64,000 bases of DNA from Nocardioides jensenii JCM 1364 = NBRC 14755 (GCF_001552535.1 NZ_BCRJ01000006.1:60647-124646), one strand, 5' to 3'. Positions 19,401 to 28,874 are shown, counted from the first letter of the stretch. Numbers and translations are program-made. The notes: generated from the sequence alone by a model not told the origin.

Positions 19401-19739
19401 ATGAGTGAGGTTGAGTACGTCGAGGAGCCAGATGATGAGGCCCTCGGTCCCTCGGTGGTGATGGACCGCGACACGGTGGAGATGCTTGCCGGAGTCGTGG
19501 CCACACTGCAGGGACACATCTGGGCCGGCACCGTCGCCCCCAGCGACGTACGCCGACTGGCTCGGAAGTTCGTTGAGGCAGGTCGGCTTGACGAGGATTG
19601 GACCGAACAGCAGCTTCGTAGCCGACTGGAGGACCTCATCTTCGCGATGCAGTTTGCTCTTGGTCGGATCGACGAACTGCCCGGTCCCGCCACCTCGCCT
19701 GTGCGTGACCCGGAGGACGGGCGCGAACGAGGCCTGTAG
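19401..19739 (+). CDS. Hypothetical 112-aa protein in the betaine operon
   Basis: Not recognised. Acidic, soluble, with no signal peptide or membrane segment; the middle (about residues 25-95) looks helical with DVRRLARKFVEAGRLD and RLEDLIFAMQFALG. It begins 16 bases after the binding-protein gene, with no good SD, and ends 15 bases before a strong terminator, so it is probably the last gene of the betBA-transport transcript. No function is assigned. Confidence 0.6.
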   Translation: MSEVEYVEEPDDEALGPSVVMDRDTVEMLAGVVATLQGHIWAGTVAPSDVRRLARKFVEAGRLDEDWTEQQLRSRLEDLIFAMQFALGRIDELPGPATSPVRDPEDGRERGL

Positions 19740-19754
19740 CGCACAAAAGCGACG

Positions 19755-19780
19755 GCCCCACGGTGTTCTCACCGTGGGGC
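19755..19780 (+). terminator. Rho-independent-type terminator of the betaine operon
   Basis: GCCCCACGGTG (19755-19765) and CACCGTGGGGC (19770-19780) form an 11-bp perfect stem with a TTCT loop, followed by a weak T-rich stretch. It separates the transport operon from the dehydrogenase operon. Confidence 0.75.
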
Positions 19781-19803
19781 TGTTGCGATTTCGTGGGAAT
19801 CCC

Positions 19804-19874
19804 TTGACACGGGAACAGGCTGGGCGGACGCTGGACCTGTTCCTTAATACGCATTACGTTGCGTATTGCGCAAC
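19804..19874 (+). promoter_or_regulatory. Promoter/operator region of the dimethylglycine dehydrogenase operon
   Basis: TTGACA (19804-19809) with GACGCT (19827-19832) at 17-base spacing is a possible promoter. Downstream, GTTGCGTATTGCGCAAC (19858-19874) is a near-perfect 17-bp palindrome overlapping a second inverted repeat, AATACGCA (19846-19853) with TGCGTATT (19860-19867). The half-site is the same as at 10998-11036. Confidence 0.5.
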
Positions 19875-19888
19875 CGATAGGTGGACTC

Positions 19889-22408
19889 ATGGCAGACGTT
19901 CCGACCCGTGCCCGTGTCGTCGTGATCGGCGCCGGAATTGTGGGCAACAGTCTCGTGCACCATCTCGCCCGTCTCGGCTGGCGCGACATCGTGCAGATCG
20001 ACAAGGGAGCGCTGCCCAACCCCGGAGGCTCGACCGGTCACGCCTCGAACTTCATCTTCCCGGTCGACCACTCCCGGGAGATCACGGACCTGACCCTCGA
20101 CTCGGTGCGGCAGTACAAGGAGATGGACGTCTTCACCGAGTCCGGCGGGTACGAGATCGCCCGCACCGAGGAGCGCATGGAGGAGCTGCGGCGCCGCATG
20201 TCGAGCGCCAAGGCCTGGGGCATCGAGGCCGAGCTGGTCGGTCCGGAGCACGTGAAGGAGAAGGTGCCCTTCATCGAGACCGACGACATCATCGGCGCCT
20301 TCTGGACGCCGTCCGTCGGGGTCGTCGACTCCCTGCGGGCCGGCACCATCATGCGTGAGAAGGCGTTGGAGCTGGGCGCCCTGACCGTCGTACCCAACGT
20401 CGAGGTGACCGACCTGGTGGTCACCGACGGTCGGATCACTGCCGTCGAGACCTCGGGCGGGACCATCGAGACCGACACCGTCGTGGTCGCCTGCGGCGTG
20501 TGGAGCCCGCGTATCGCGAAGATGGCCGGTGCGGCCATCCCGCTCACCCCGGCGGTGCACCAGATGATCTCGGTCGGTCCGATCCCGCAGCTCGCCGAAC
20601 GGCCCGGAGAGATCAGCTTCCCGATCGTCCGTGACATGGACACCTTCTGCTACGAACGCCAGCACGGCGCCGACATGGAGGTCGGCTCCTACGCCCACCG
20701 CGCGATCCTGCACGAGCCCGACGAGATCCCCTCCATCGACCAGGCCAAGCTCTCCCCGACCGAGATGCCGTTCACCCAGGCGGACTTCGACCCCCAGCTG
20801 GAGCAGGCCTACGAGCTGATGCCTGATGCGCTGGGAGCCGATGGGGCAGAGATCCGCTACGCGATCAACGGGCTCCTCTCGCTCACCCCCGACGGGGCAC
20901 CGATCCTCGGCGAGACACCCGAGGTCAAGGGCCTCTGGTCGGCCGCGGCGGTCTGGATCAAGGAGGGCCCCGGCGTCGGACGGGCGGTCGCCGAGTGGAT
21001 GACGCACGGCAGCTCCGAGATCGACGTCCACCACAGCGACATCGCCCGGTTCTACCCGCACCAGCGCACCCGCTCCCACGTGCGGGCGCGCACCTCCGAG
21101 GCGTTCATCAAGACCTACGGCATCGTCCACCCCGGCGAGCAGTGGGAGGGCGAACGAGGCAAGCGACTGGCACCCATGCACACCCAGCAGAAGCAGCAGG
21201 GCGCCCACTTCTTCGAGACCGTCGGCTGGGAACGACCGCACTGGTACGACGGCAACGAGGCGCTGCTCGGCGAGTACGGCGACCGGGTGATGCCCCGCGA
21301 GCACGAGTGGGACAGCCGCTGGTGGTCCCCGATCATCAACGCCGAGCACCTGGCCATGCGCGAGCGAGCCGGCATCGTCGACCTGACCGCGTTCGCGATC
21401 TTCGACGTGGTCGGACCGGGCGCCAAGGATGCCGTGCAACGCACCGTCGTGGCGCAGGCTGACGTGGCCCCCGGCAAGGTGATCTACACCCCGGTGCTCG
21501 ATGAGCGCGGCGGGTTCAAGTCCGACCTCACCGTGATGCGGCTGGCCCACGACCACTACCGGGTGGTGACCGGAGGGCTGCACGGCATGGCCGACAAGAA
21601 GTGGTTCAGTGACCACCTGCCTGCCGACGGTTCGGCGTGCGCGGCGATCGTGGACGTGACCTCGGCGTACTCCACGATCGGGCTCTGGGGGCCGAAGGCC
21701 CGCGACATCCTGGGCCGGCTCACCGACGACGACATCAGCGACGGCGGGTTCGGGTTTCTCAGTTGCCGCGACATCGAGGTCGGCAACCTCGGCGTGCTCG
21801 CCTCCCGCATCTCCTACGTCGGCGAGCTCGGCTGGGAGCTCTACGTCCCGATGGAAGAGGGCGCCCGGCTCTGGTCGCTCCTTCACGAGGCCGGTGAGCC
21901 CGACGGCGCCGTACCCGTCGGCATCGGGGTCTACGGCACCACCGGCCGGATCGAGAAGGGCTACCGCGCGTTCGGCTTCGAGCTCGACGGCGAACGCACC
22001 ATCGTCGAGGCCGCCATGCAACGGCCCAAGGTCAAGCAGGCCGACTTCATCGGCCGCGAGGCCTACGTGAAGCAACGCGAGGAGGACCCGAAGACGGTGC
22101 TGTGCACGATGACGGTCGACGACCACACGTCCGCGTCCGGAGCGAAGCGCTACATGCTGGGCGGCGAGCCGATCCTGACCCGCGACGGCGGCACCCTCAC
22201 CGACGGGCACGGACACCACCCCTATGTCACCAGCGCGGGTTCCGCGCCCAGCCTGGGCAAGCACGTGCTGATGGCCTACCTGCCACCCGACGAGGCCACC
22301 CTGGGCAACCAGCTCGCCGTCTCCTACATGGAGGAGCTCTACCCCGTGACGATCGAGTCGGTCGACTCCACGCCGCTGCTCGACCCCGACAACGCGCGGA
22401 TCCGCTGA
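19889..22408 (+). CDS. Dimethylglycine/sarcosine dehydrogenase, FAD- and folate-binding
   Basis: 839 aa with the complete four-part layout of the family: DAO-type FAD domain (about 1-370, VVVIGAGIVGNSLVHHLARLG), a linking domain, a GcvT-like folate-binding domain (about 445-720) and a GcvT C-terminal barrel (about 735-830). It oxidatively demethylates dimethylglycine (or sarcosine), passing the one-carbon unit to THF and electrons to ETF. The presence of dedicated etfB and etfA directly downstream (TGATG overlap) supports ETF as acceptor. In this locus dimethylglycine is the product expected from the corrinoid system. Sarcosine as substrate cannot be excluded. Confidence 0.88.
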   Translation: MADVPTRARVVVIGAGIVGNSLVHHLARLGWRDIVQIDKGALPNPGGSTGHASNFIFPVDHSREITDLTLDSVRQYKEMDVFTESGGYEIARTEERMEELRRRMSSAKAWGIEAELVGPEHVKEKVPFIETDDIIGAFWTPSVGVVDSLRAGTIMREKALELGALTVVPNVEVTDLVVTDGRITAVETSGGTIETDTVVVACGVWSPRIAKMAGAAIPLTPAVHQMISVGPIPQLAERPGEISFPIVRDMDTFCYERQHGADMEVGSYAHRAILHEPDEIPSIDQAKLSPTEMPFTQADFDPQLEQAYELMPDALGADGAEIRYAINGLLSLTPDGAPILGETPEVKGLWSAAAVWIKEGPGVGRAVAEWMTHGSSEIDVHHSDIARFYPHQRTRSHVRARTSEAFIKTYGIVHPGEQWEGERGKRLAPMHTQQKQQGAHFFETVGWERPHWYDGNEALLGEYGDRVMPREHEWDSRWWSPIINAEHLAMRERAGIVDLTAFAIFDVVGPGAKDAVQRTVVAQADVAPGKVIYTPVLDERGGFKSDLTVMRLAHDHYRVVTGGLHGMADKKWFSDHLPADGSACAAIVDVTSAYSTIGLWGPKARDILGRLTDDDISDGGFGFLSCRDIEVGNLGVLASRISYVGELGWELYVPMEEGARLWSLLHEAGEPDGAVPVGIGVYGTTGRIEKGYRAFGFELDGERTIVEAAMQRPKVKQADFIGREAYVKQREEDPKTVLCTMTVDDHTSASGAKRYMLGGEPILTRDGGTLTDGHGHHPYVTSAGSAPSLGKHVLMAYLPPDEATLGNQLAVSYMEELYPVTIESVDSTPLLDPDNARIR

Positions 22409-23181
22409 TGGTCGACGTGCTGGTCTGCGTCAAACGGGTCCCGGACTCCTCCGGTGAGGTGCTGCTGACCGCCGACGCGCAGGCGGTCGACGCCCGCTAC
22501 GTCGGCTCCACCCTCAGCGACCACGACAACTGTGCGGTCGAGCTGGCCACCCAGCTCGTGGAGACGCACGGCGGCACGGTCAGCCTGGTCTCGGTCGGAG
22601 CCCCGGAGTCGGTCGAGCAGCTGCGCAGTGCGCTCTCGGTGGGGCCCACGGCCGCGACCCTGGTCGAGACCGACCTGCGTGACTTCGGTCCCGCCGACAT
22701 CGCCCACGAGATCGCCGAGGTGGTCCGTGCCCACGCCGAGCTGGGCCGGGAGCACGACCTGGTGCTGCTCGGCAACGACGCCGCCGACACCGGCGACTTC
22801 CAGGTGCCGGTGCGGTTGGCCCACGCGCTGGGCCGCCCGGTGGTCACCGGCATCAAGACGGTCGCGATCGAGAACGGTCGTGCGCTGGCCCACGGGGACT
22901 CACCGGACGGTGGCCGGGAGACCTTCGACCTGCCACTGCCCGCAGTGGTGGCGGTCTCCGAGGGCGGCGTGTCGCCGCGCTACCCCACGATCAAGGGGCG
23001 GATGGGCGCGAAGAAGGTGGAGATCGAGATGCGTACGCCGACCCGTGAGCCGCATGGTTCCGGACGGGTGCGGTTGACGCTCCCACCGCCGGCACCGTCC
23101 ACGGTGCAGGTGCTGGGAGAGGGCCCGGAAGCAGCGCCGGCGGTCGTGGACCTGTTCCAGTCCCTGGGGGTCCTGCGATGA
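22408..23181 (+). CDS. etfB: Electron transfer flavoprotein beta subunit
   Basis: 257 aa. LVCVKRVPDSSGE at the N-terminus and LLGNDAADTGDFQVPVRLA, SPRYPTIKGRMGAKK later are EtfB features. Forms a heterodimer with EtfA. It overlaps the dehydrogenase stop by one base and EtfA by four, so it is dedicated to that dehydrogenase rather than a general ETF. Confidence 0.88.
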   Translation: MVDVLVCVKRVPDSSGEVLLTADAQAVDARYVGSTLSDHDNCAVELATQLVETHGGTVSLVSVGAPESVEQLRSALSVGPTAATLVETDLRDFGPADIAHEIAEVVRAHAELGREHDLVLLGNDAADTGDFQVPVRLAHALGRPVVTGIKTVAIENGRALAHGDSPDGGRETFDLPLPAVVAVSEGGVSPRYPTIKGRMGAKKVEIEMRTPTREPHGSGRVRLTLPPPAPSTVQVLGEGPEAAPAVVDLFQSLGVLR

Positions 23182-24152
23182 TCGTGGTGCTCATCGAGAC
23201 CGACGCCGAGGGGGTCACCGAGACCTCCCTGGAAACCCTCCGCTTCGCGCGCGACCTGGCCGCCGAAGGCGGCGGGGTGCCGGTGCACGGGCTGGTGGTC
23301 GGCTCGGTCCCCGACACCGACGAGCTGGGCAAGCACGGTGTGTCCACGGTATATGTCGCACGTGGCGAAGGCCTTGCGTCGTACTCGGCAGCGGCCTGGG
23401 CCGCGGCGCTGGTCGAAGCCAGGGAGCGGACGGGCGCGGTGGTGCTCACGGCGGCCGGTACCCCACGCGGCAACGAGGTGCTCGCCCACGTCGCCACGCG
23501 CCTCGACGTACCGATGGCCGCGAACGCGGTGGCGTTCGAGGGACTGGCGCCTCTGGTCGTCAAGCGTCAGGTGGCCGGCGGCGCGGCGCTCGAGGAGATG
23601 CAGCTGCCTGCCCGGCCGGCGGTGTTCACCGTGGCCGGTCACGCCGTCGAGGCACGGCCGGCCGACCAGGCCACCGAGGCAGTCGTCGAGGAGTTCGAGC
23701 CCGGGCTCGAGGCCGCGGACCTCGTCGGGCGGGTGGTGTCCACCGAGCCAGGGGTCCCCGACCAGTCCGGTGACCTGAGATCGGCCCGCGTCGTGGTCGG
23801 AGCCGGCCGTGGAGCGGGTGGGCCCGACGGGTTCGGAGCGGTGAGCGAGCTCGCTGACCTGCTCGGCGGTCAGCTCGGCGTCTCTCGCGTGGTCACCAGC
23901 CTGGGCTGGCGCCCGCACCACGAGCAGGTGGGCCAGACCGGCAGCCGGATCGCGCCCAACCTCTACGTGCCCTGCGGCATCAGCGGTGCCATCCAGCACT
24001 GGGCCGGCTGCGCCAGCTCGAAGACGATCCTGGCCATCAACACCGACGCCGAGGCGCCGATGATGACCAAGGCGACCTACGCCGTGGTGGGTGACATGCA
24101 CGAGGTGGTGCCGGCGATCGTCGATGAGATCCGGCGCCGCTCCGGCACCTGA
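23178..24152 (+). CDS. etfA: Electron transfer flavoprotein alpha subunit
   Basis: 324 aa. The C-terminal FAD-binding region is visible: VPCGISGAIQHWAGCASSKTI followed by AINTDAEAPMMTKATYAVVGD. The N-terminal half is diverged, as in methylamine-type ETFs. Carries electrons from the dehydrogenase to the respiratory chain via ETF:quinone oxidoreductase, which is not in this window. Confidence 0.9.
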   Translation: MIVVLIETDAEGVTETSLETLRFARDLAAEGGGVPVHGLVVGSVPDTDELGKHGVSTVYVARGEGLASYSAAAWAAALVEARERTGAVVLTAAGTPRGNEVLAHVATRLDVPMAANAVAFEGLAPLVVKRQVAGGAALEEMQLPARPAVFTVAGHAVEARPADQATEAVVEEFEPGLEAADLVGRVVSTEPGVPDQSGDLRSARVVVGAGRGAGGPDGFGAVSELADLLGGQLGVSRVVTSLGWRPHHEQVGQTGSRIAPNLYVPCGISGAIQHWAGCASSKTILAINTDAEAPMMTKATYAVVGDMHEVVPAIVDEIRRRSGT

Positions 24153-24178
24153 TCCGGTCCTCCCGTGCCCGTGCCCAC

Positions 24179-24184
24179 TACACT
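24179..24184 (+). promoter_or_regulatory. -10 box for M15-like lipoprotein gene
   Basis: TACACT lies 24 bases before the ATG at 24209, followed by an SD (GGGGAGGAA). It implies a short leader and transcription separate from etfA. Confidence 0.5.
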
Positions 24185-24208
24185 CTCCGGGTTCGGGGAG
24201 GAACCACC

Positions 24209-25432
24209 ATGTTCGTACGACGTCGCGCCACCGCCGCCGCACTGGCGACCGTGTGCGCCTTGAGCCTGCTCGCGGCCTGCGGTGACAAGGACGGCGACAA
24301 GGCGGACGCCGACCCGTCGTCGTCGCAGTCGGCGAGCCAGTCGACCGGTGGCACACCGAGCGAGTCCGGTGACGCCATCCCGGTCGCCGACCCCGAGCAC
24401 GCGGTGGACCAGCCGGGGCCGTTGAAGGAGTCTCTCGAGATCGCCGACATCCTCGTCTACAGCACCAAGCCGCTCTCCGACGAGATCATCGACCGCATCA
24501 AGAAGGTCAAGGGCGTCGAGGTCACCGAGCAGTTCTCACTGGCGTCGGTGCCGATCGAGAACCGTGTGGTCACCCTGGCCGCCGTCGATCCGGCCACGTT
24601 CCGCAGGTTCACCGTCTCCGGCAAGCAGGAGGAGATCTGGGGGCGGGTGGCCGGCGGTGAGCTGGCCACGAAGCAGGCCACCGGCAAGCGCATCCAGGAC
24701 AAGCAGGCCTTCGTGCGTCTCGGCGCCGACAAGGACGCGCCGTCGGTGCACGTCGGTGCGTACGCCGACCCGCCGTACGGCGTCGACCTCGTGGTCAACC
24801 AGAAGTGGGGCGAGGAGCTGAAGATGGTCGAGGGGAACGCGATGGTGATCGCGACCGGCTCGGCCTCGCCCCAGTCGGTCCGCAAGCCGCTGAAGAAGAT
24901 CATCGGCGACGCCGACGTCTCCATCCAGATGCTCGACGTGGTCGCCCGCGAGGGCCTGGACCCCAATGCGCGGCAGACCGCCGTGCCGACCGGCACCTCC
25001 GTCGGCGCCGCGGTGGGCGTCTACAACTACCGCGTCGTGGGCGGGCGGGTGATCCCCGACGCCGGCTGGGTGGCGGCCAACATCCGCACCGAGGACGTCC
25101 CGATCCTGGGCAAGGTGACCTGCCACAAGGCGATGCTGGTGCAGCTGCGCGCCGCCCTGACCGAGGTCGTCGAGCAGGGGCTCGGCTCGAAGGTCTACCA
25201 GACCGCCGGATGCTTCTACCCGCGCTTCATCGCCGGCACCACGTCGCTCTCGAACCACGCCTTCGGCATGGCGATCGACATCAACTCCGCCGAGAACGGT
25301 CGGGGCACGGTCGGCCAGATGGACCCGGAGGTCGTGCGCATCTTCAAGAAGTGGGGCTTCGGGTGGGGCGGCGACTGGAACTACACCGACCCCATGCACT
25401 TCGAGCTGGCGCAGATCGTCGACGTCCAGTGA
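24209..25432 (+). CDS. M15-family (VanY/D-Ala-D-Ala carboxypeptidase-like) lipoprotein
   Basis: 407 aa. Lipobox LAAC with Cys at about residue 24, then a Ser/Asp-rich spacer. The C-terminus (about 280-405) is an M15-type metallopeptidase: SNHAFGMAIDIN carries His and Asp zinc ligands, and GGDWNYTDPMHFEL the final His. Residues about 75-260 form an unassigned extracellular domain. Predicted to trim peptidoglycan peptides on the outer membrane face. The gene is separated from etfA by its own promoter. Confidence 0.82.
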   Translation: MFVRRRATAAALATVCALSLLAACGDKDGDKADADPSSSQSASQSTGGTPSESGDAIPVADPEHAVDQPGPLKESLEIADILVYSTKPLSDEIIDRIKKVKGVEVTEQFSLASVPIENRVVTLAAVDPATFRRFTVSGKQEEIWGRVAGGELATKQATGKRIQDKQAFVRLGADKDAPSVHVGAYADPPYGVDLVVNQKWGEELKMVEGNAMVIATGSASPQSVRKPLKKIIGDADVSIQMLDVVAREGLDPNARQTAVPTGTSVGAAVGVYNYRVVGGRVIPDAGWVAANIRTEDVPILGKVTCHKAMLVQLRAALTEVVEQGLGSKVYQTAGCFYPRFIAGTTSLSNHAFGMAIDINSAENGRGTVGQMDPEVVRIFKKWGFGWGGDWNYTDPMHFELAQIVDVQ

Positions 25433-25497
25433 GCGGCGCCTGACCGACGATTGGCCTGCGAGCCACGGCCCGCCGACACGAAGACCGGGCCGGATCG

Positions 25498-25503
25498 TAG
25501 GCT
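25498..25503 (+). promoter_or_regulatory. Leaderless -10 box for quinone oxidoreductase gene
   Basis: TAGGCT lies seven bases before the ATG at 25511; there is no SD. The same hexamer serves genes at 26526 and 61211. Confidence 0.5.
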
Positions 25504-25510
25504 GCCAGCC

Positions 25511-26476
25511 ATGCGCGCAGTCCAAGTTGTCAGTCTCGACGGTCCCGAAGCTCTCGTCGTCAACGACGTCCCCGAGCCCACCCCCGGCCCGGAGGAGGTG
25601 CTGGTCGACGTCCACACGGTCGGTGTCTCCTTCCCCGACCTGCTGCTCAGCCGCGGGCAGTACCAGCTGAAGCCCGAGCCGCCGTTCACCCTCGGCGTCG
25701 ACTTCGCCGGCACCGTGGTCGAGTCGGCTCACGGGTTCGCGGCCGGACAGCGGGTGGCCGGCGTCCTGTCGCACGGCGGAGCCGCCGAGCGCACGGTGGC
25801 GCACCACAGCGTGGTCTTCCCGCTTCCCGACGGACTCTCCTTCGAGGAGGGCGCGGCGCTGCCGATGAACTACCTCACCGCCCACTTCGCGCTGGCCGTC
25901 CGGGCGCAGCTCGAGGCGGGTGAGACCGTCCTGGTCCACGGAGCCGCCGGAGGCGTGGGGACGGCGACGATCCAGGTCGCCAAGGCGTACGGCGCCCGCA
26001 CCATCGCCGTGGTCTCCACGGACGAGAAGGCCGAGATCGCGCGGCAGGCCGGAGCCGACGACGTGGTCCGTCTCGAGACCTTCAAGGACGAGGTCAAGGC
26101 ACTCACCGACGGCAGGGGGGTCGACGTGGTCCTCGACGTGGTGGGTGGCGACATCTTCACCGACTCCCTGCGCAGCCTGGCCCCGTTCGGCCGGCTGCTC
26201 GTGGTCGGCTTCGCCGCCGGCCAGGGCATTCCCGAGGTCAAGGTGAACCGGCTCCTGCTCAACAACATCGACGTGCGCGGAGTCGGCTGGGGCGACTACG
26301 CGATGAAGCGGCCCGGCTACATGAAGGAGCAGTGGGCCGCGATCACGCCGTACCTCGAGAACGGTGCGATCAAGCCGCCGATCGGCACGACCTACGCGAT
26401 CGAGGAGTTCGGGCAGGCGCTCCTGGACATGGACCAGCGCAAGACCCTGGGCAAGTCGGTCATCATCGTCCGGTAG
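25511..26476 (+). CDS. NADPH:quinone oxidoreductase (zinc-independent MDR family)
   Basis: 321 aa. GroES-like N-terminal half (VGVSFPDLLLSRGQY, LGVDFAGTVVE) and Rossmann domain with VHGAAGGVGTATIQVAKAYGA. The catalytic zinc ligands of alcohol dehydrogenases are lacking, which points to the quinone oxidoreductase/Qor branch. It reduces quinones or related enones with NADPH; the true substrate is unknown. Start chosen at the leaderless ATG rather than the longer upstream frame. Confidence 0.88.
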   Translation: MRAVQVVSLDGPEALVVNDVPEPTPGPEEVLVDVHTVGVSFPDLLLSRGQYQLKPEPPFTLGVDFAGTVVESAHGFAAGQRVAGVLSHGGAAERTVAHHSVVFPLPDGLSFEEGAALPMNYLTAHFALAVRAQLEAGETVLVHGAAGGVGTATIQVAKAYGARTIAVVSTDEKAEIARQAGADDVVRLETFKDEVKALTDGRGVDVVLDVVGGDIFTDSLRSLAPFGRLLVVGFAAGQGIPEVKVNRLLLNNIDVRGVGWGDYAMKRPGYMKEQWAAITPYLENGAIKPPIGTTYAIEEFGQALLDMDQRKTLGKSVIIVR

Positions 26477-26513
26477 GGCGCGCTCCAGGGTGGTGGATGT
26501 CGGTGCACATTCC

Positions 26514-26519
26514 TAGGCT
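26514..26519 (+). promoter_or_regulatory. Leaderless -10 box for VOC gene
   Basis: TAGGCT lies six bases before the ATG at 26526. Confidence 0.5.
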
Positions 26520-26525
26520 GGCCTG

Positions 26526-26876
26526 ATGACCACACATCACGCGATCTCCTACATCGAGCTGGCGGTCAGCGACCTCGCGGCGACCAAGACCTTCTACGCC
26601 GACGCGTTCGGCTGGTCGTTCAACGACTACGGCCCCGAGTACGCCGGCATCCGGGCGGCCGACGGCGAGGGTGAGGTGGGCGGGCTCAACGCCACCGCGA
26701 CGCCGAGCGCCGGCGGCCCGCTGGTCCTGCTGTTCTCCGACGACCTCGACGCCACCCTGGTCGCGGTCGAGGCCGCGGGAGGACAGATCACCAACGGGCC
26801 CTACGACTATCCGGGCGGGCGGCGCTTCCACTTCACCGACCCCAGCGGCAACGAGCTGGGCGTCTTCGCGACCTGA
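26526..26876 (+). CDS. VOC (glyoxalase/bleomycin-resistance fold) protein
   Basis: 116 aa, one VOC module made of two beta-alpha-beta-beta-beta halves: YIELAVSDLAATKTFYADAFGW at the N-terminus and HFTDPSGNELGVF at the C-terminus. The family includes lyases, dioxygenases and binding proteins; the specific function cannot be read from sequence. A leaderless transcript is indicated by the TAGGCT box. Confidence 0.85.
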   Translation: MTTHHAISYIELAVSDLAATKTFYADAFGWSFNDYGPEYAGIRAADGEGEVGGLNATATPSAGGPLVLLFSDDLDATLVAVEAAGGQITNGPYDYPGGRRFHFTDPSGNELGVFAT

Positions 26877-26903
26877 GCAGCGCACCCGTTGGGTGGCATG
26901 CCT

Positions 26904-26909
26904 TAGTGT
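26904..26909 (+). promoter_or_regulatory. Leaderless -10 box for M13 peptidase gene
   Basis: TAGTGT lies six bases before the GTG at 26916, identical in form to the box at 61681-61686. Confidence 0.55.
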
Positions 26910-26915
26910 CTTTGC

Positions 26916-28874
26916 GTGAGCATTCTCGACGACGCCCGCCCGGGCATGAACCCTGACATCCGTCCGCAGGACGACCTGTTCGGACACGTGAACGGTGTCT
27001 GGCTCGACACCACCGAGATCCCGAGCGACCGCTCGAGCTGGGGCCCGTTCGTGCAACTCGCCGACGCCGCCGAGGAGCAGGTCCGCGAGATCATCTTGGA
27101 CTTCGCGGGGGCCGATCCGAGCCGGCTGACCGGCAGCGGCGCCAAGATCGCGGCGCTCTACGCGTCGTTCATGGACACCGCCACCGTCGACCAGCGTGGC
27201 CTCGCCCCCGTGCATCCGCTGCTCAACGCGGCGTCCGGCCTGCGCGACGCCCGCGACCTGGCCGCCTTCATCGGTGAGTTCGAGCGCGTCGGCGGCGCCG
27301 GCCTCTTCGGGTCGTTCGTCGACACCGACGACCGCAACTCCGACCGCTACCTGTTCAACATCGGCCAGGGCGGGCTCGGGCTTCCCGACGAGTCCTACTA
27401 CCGCGACGAGAAGTTCGCCGAGATCCGCGAGAAGTACGTCGCCTACCTCGAGCGCCTCCTCGGCCTGGGTGGTGTGGACGACCCGGCCGGATCGGCCCGC
27501 GCGGTGCTCGAGGTCGACACGTTGCTGGCCAAGGGTCACTGGGAGCGCGCGGAGACGCGTGACGTGCAGAAGACCTACAACCTCACGACGTACGACGAGC
27601 TCGTCGCACTGGCCCCGAACTTCGACTGGAAGGCCTACGTCACCAACCTCGGTGGCAATGACCTGACCCTGGCCGAGACGTGCGTGCGTCAGCCGTCCTA
27701 CCTGAAGCACCTCTCGACCGTGCTCGAGGAGGTGCCGATCGAGAAGTGGCGGGCCTGGATGCTCAGCCGCGTGCTGCGCTCGGCCGCGCCCTACCTGCCC
27801 GACGAGTTCGTGCAGGCCAACTTCGACTTCTACGGCCGCACCCTCAACGGCACCCCCGAGCTGCGTGAGCGGTGGAAGCGCGGGGTCGCGTTCGTCGAGG
27901 GCGCGATCGGCGAGGCCGTTGGCGAGGAGTACGTCGCCCGGCACTTCCCGCCGCGCTCGAAGGAGCTGATGGACGAGCTGGTCGCCAACCTGCTCACGGC
28001 CTACCGGGTCTCCATCGAGGCTCTCGACTGGATGACCGAGGAGACCAAGCAGCGCGCCTACGAGAAGCTCGACACCTTCCGTCCCAAGATCGGCTACCCG
28101 GAGAAGTTCCGCGACTACTCCGCCCTGCCGGTCAGCGCAGACGACCTGATCAGCAACGTGGCGGCCAGTGCTGCCTTCGAGACCGACCGCCAGCTCGCCA
28201 AGATCGGCTCGCCGGTCGACCGTGACGAGTGGTTCATGCTGCCGCAGACGGTCAACGCCTACTACAACCCCGGCACCAACGAGATCTGCTTCCCTGCCGG
28301 CATCCTGCAGAAGCCGTTCTTCAGCCCCGACGCCGACCCGGCCGAGAACTACGGCGGCATCGGCTCGGTGATCGGCCACGAGATCGGTCACGGCTTCGAC
28401 GACCAGGGCGCGCAGTACGACGGCGCCGGCAACCTCAACGACTGGTGGACACCGCAGGACAAGGCGGCCTTCGAGGTCAAGAGCAAGGCGCTGATCGCCC
28501 AGTACGACGGCTTCGAGCCGCGCAACCTGCCCGGTGAGCGGGTCAACGGAGCGTTGACCGTGGGCGAGAACATCGGCGACCTCGGCGGCCTGACCATCGG
28601 CCACAAGGCCTACCAGCTCTCCCTGGGCGCACCCGTCGAGGGCGAGCCGGCCGATCCCACCGGCTCGCAGCGACTGTTCATGAACTGGGCCTACTGCTGG
28701 CGCACCAAGCGCCGGGCCGAGCAGGACCAGCAGTACCTCACCATCGACCCGCACAGCCCGCCGGAGTTCCGCGCCAACATCGTGCGCAACCTCGACGAGT
28801 TCCACACCTCGTTCGGCACCACCGAGGGCGACGGCCTCTGGCTCGACCCCGACCAACGGGTCCGGATCTGGTGA
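26916..28874 (+). CDS. M13-family (neprilysin/PepO-like) metallopeptidase
   Basis: 652 aa. Zinc site HEIGH at residues 488-492, with the third ligand Glu551 in GENIGDLGGL, and the substrate-binding NAYYNPGTNEICFPAGIL upstream. No signal peptide, so it is cytosolic like PepO oligopeptidases. The C-terminal VRIW is the typical M13 ending. GTG start supported by the leaderless -10 box. Confidence 0.95.
   Translation: MSILDDARPGMNPDIRPQDDLFGHVNGVWLDTTEIPSDRSSWGPFVQLADAAEEQVREIILDFAGADPSRLTGSGAKIAALYASFMDTATVDQRGLAPVHPLLNAASGLRDARDLAAFIGEFERVGGAGLFGSFVDTDDRNSDRYLFNIGQGGLGLPDESYYRDEKFAEIREKYVAYLERLLGLGGVDDPAGSARAVLEVDTLLAKGHWERAETRDVQKTYNLTTYDELVALAPNFDWKAYVTNLGGNDLTLAETCVRQPSYLKHLSTVLEEVPIEKWRAWMLSRVLRSAAPYLPDEFVQANFDFYGRTLNGTPELRERWKRGVAFVEGAIGEAVGEEYVARHFPPRSKELMDELVANLLTAYRVSIEALDWMTEETKQRAYEKLDTFRPKIGYPEKFRDYSALPVSADDLISNVAASAAFETDRQLAKIGSPVDRDEWFMLPQTVNAYYNPGTNEICFPAGILQKPFFSPDADPAENYGGIGSVIGHEIGHGFDDQGAQYDGAGNLNDWWTPQDKAAFEVKSKALIAQYDGFEPRNLPGERVNGALTVGENIGDLGGLTIGHKAYQLSLGAPVEGEPADPTGSQRLFMNWAYCWRTKRRAEQDQQYLTIDPHSPPEFRANIVRNLDEFHTSFGTTEGDGLWLDPDQRVRIW

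Noticed and set aside
18338..19744. 468-codon minus-strand frame over the betaine-binding protein gene
   Set aside because: Shadow of the binding-protein and orphan genes, and it ignores the terminator at 19755-19780.
19844..22264. 806-codon minus-strand frame
   Set aside because: Antisense shadow of dimethylglycine dehydrogenase.
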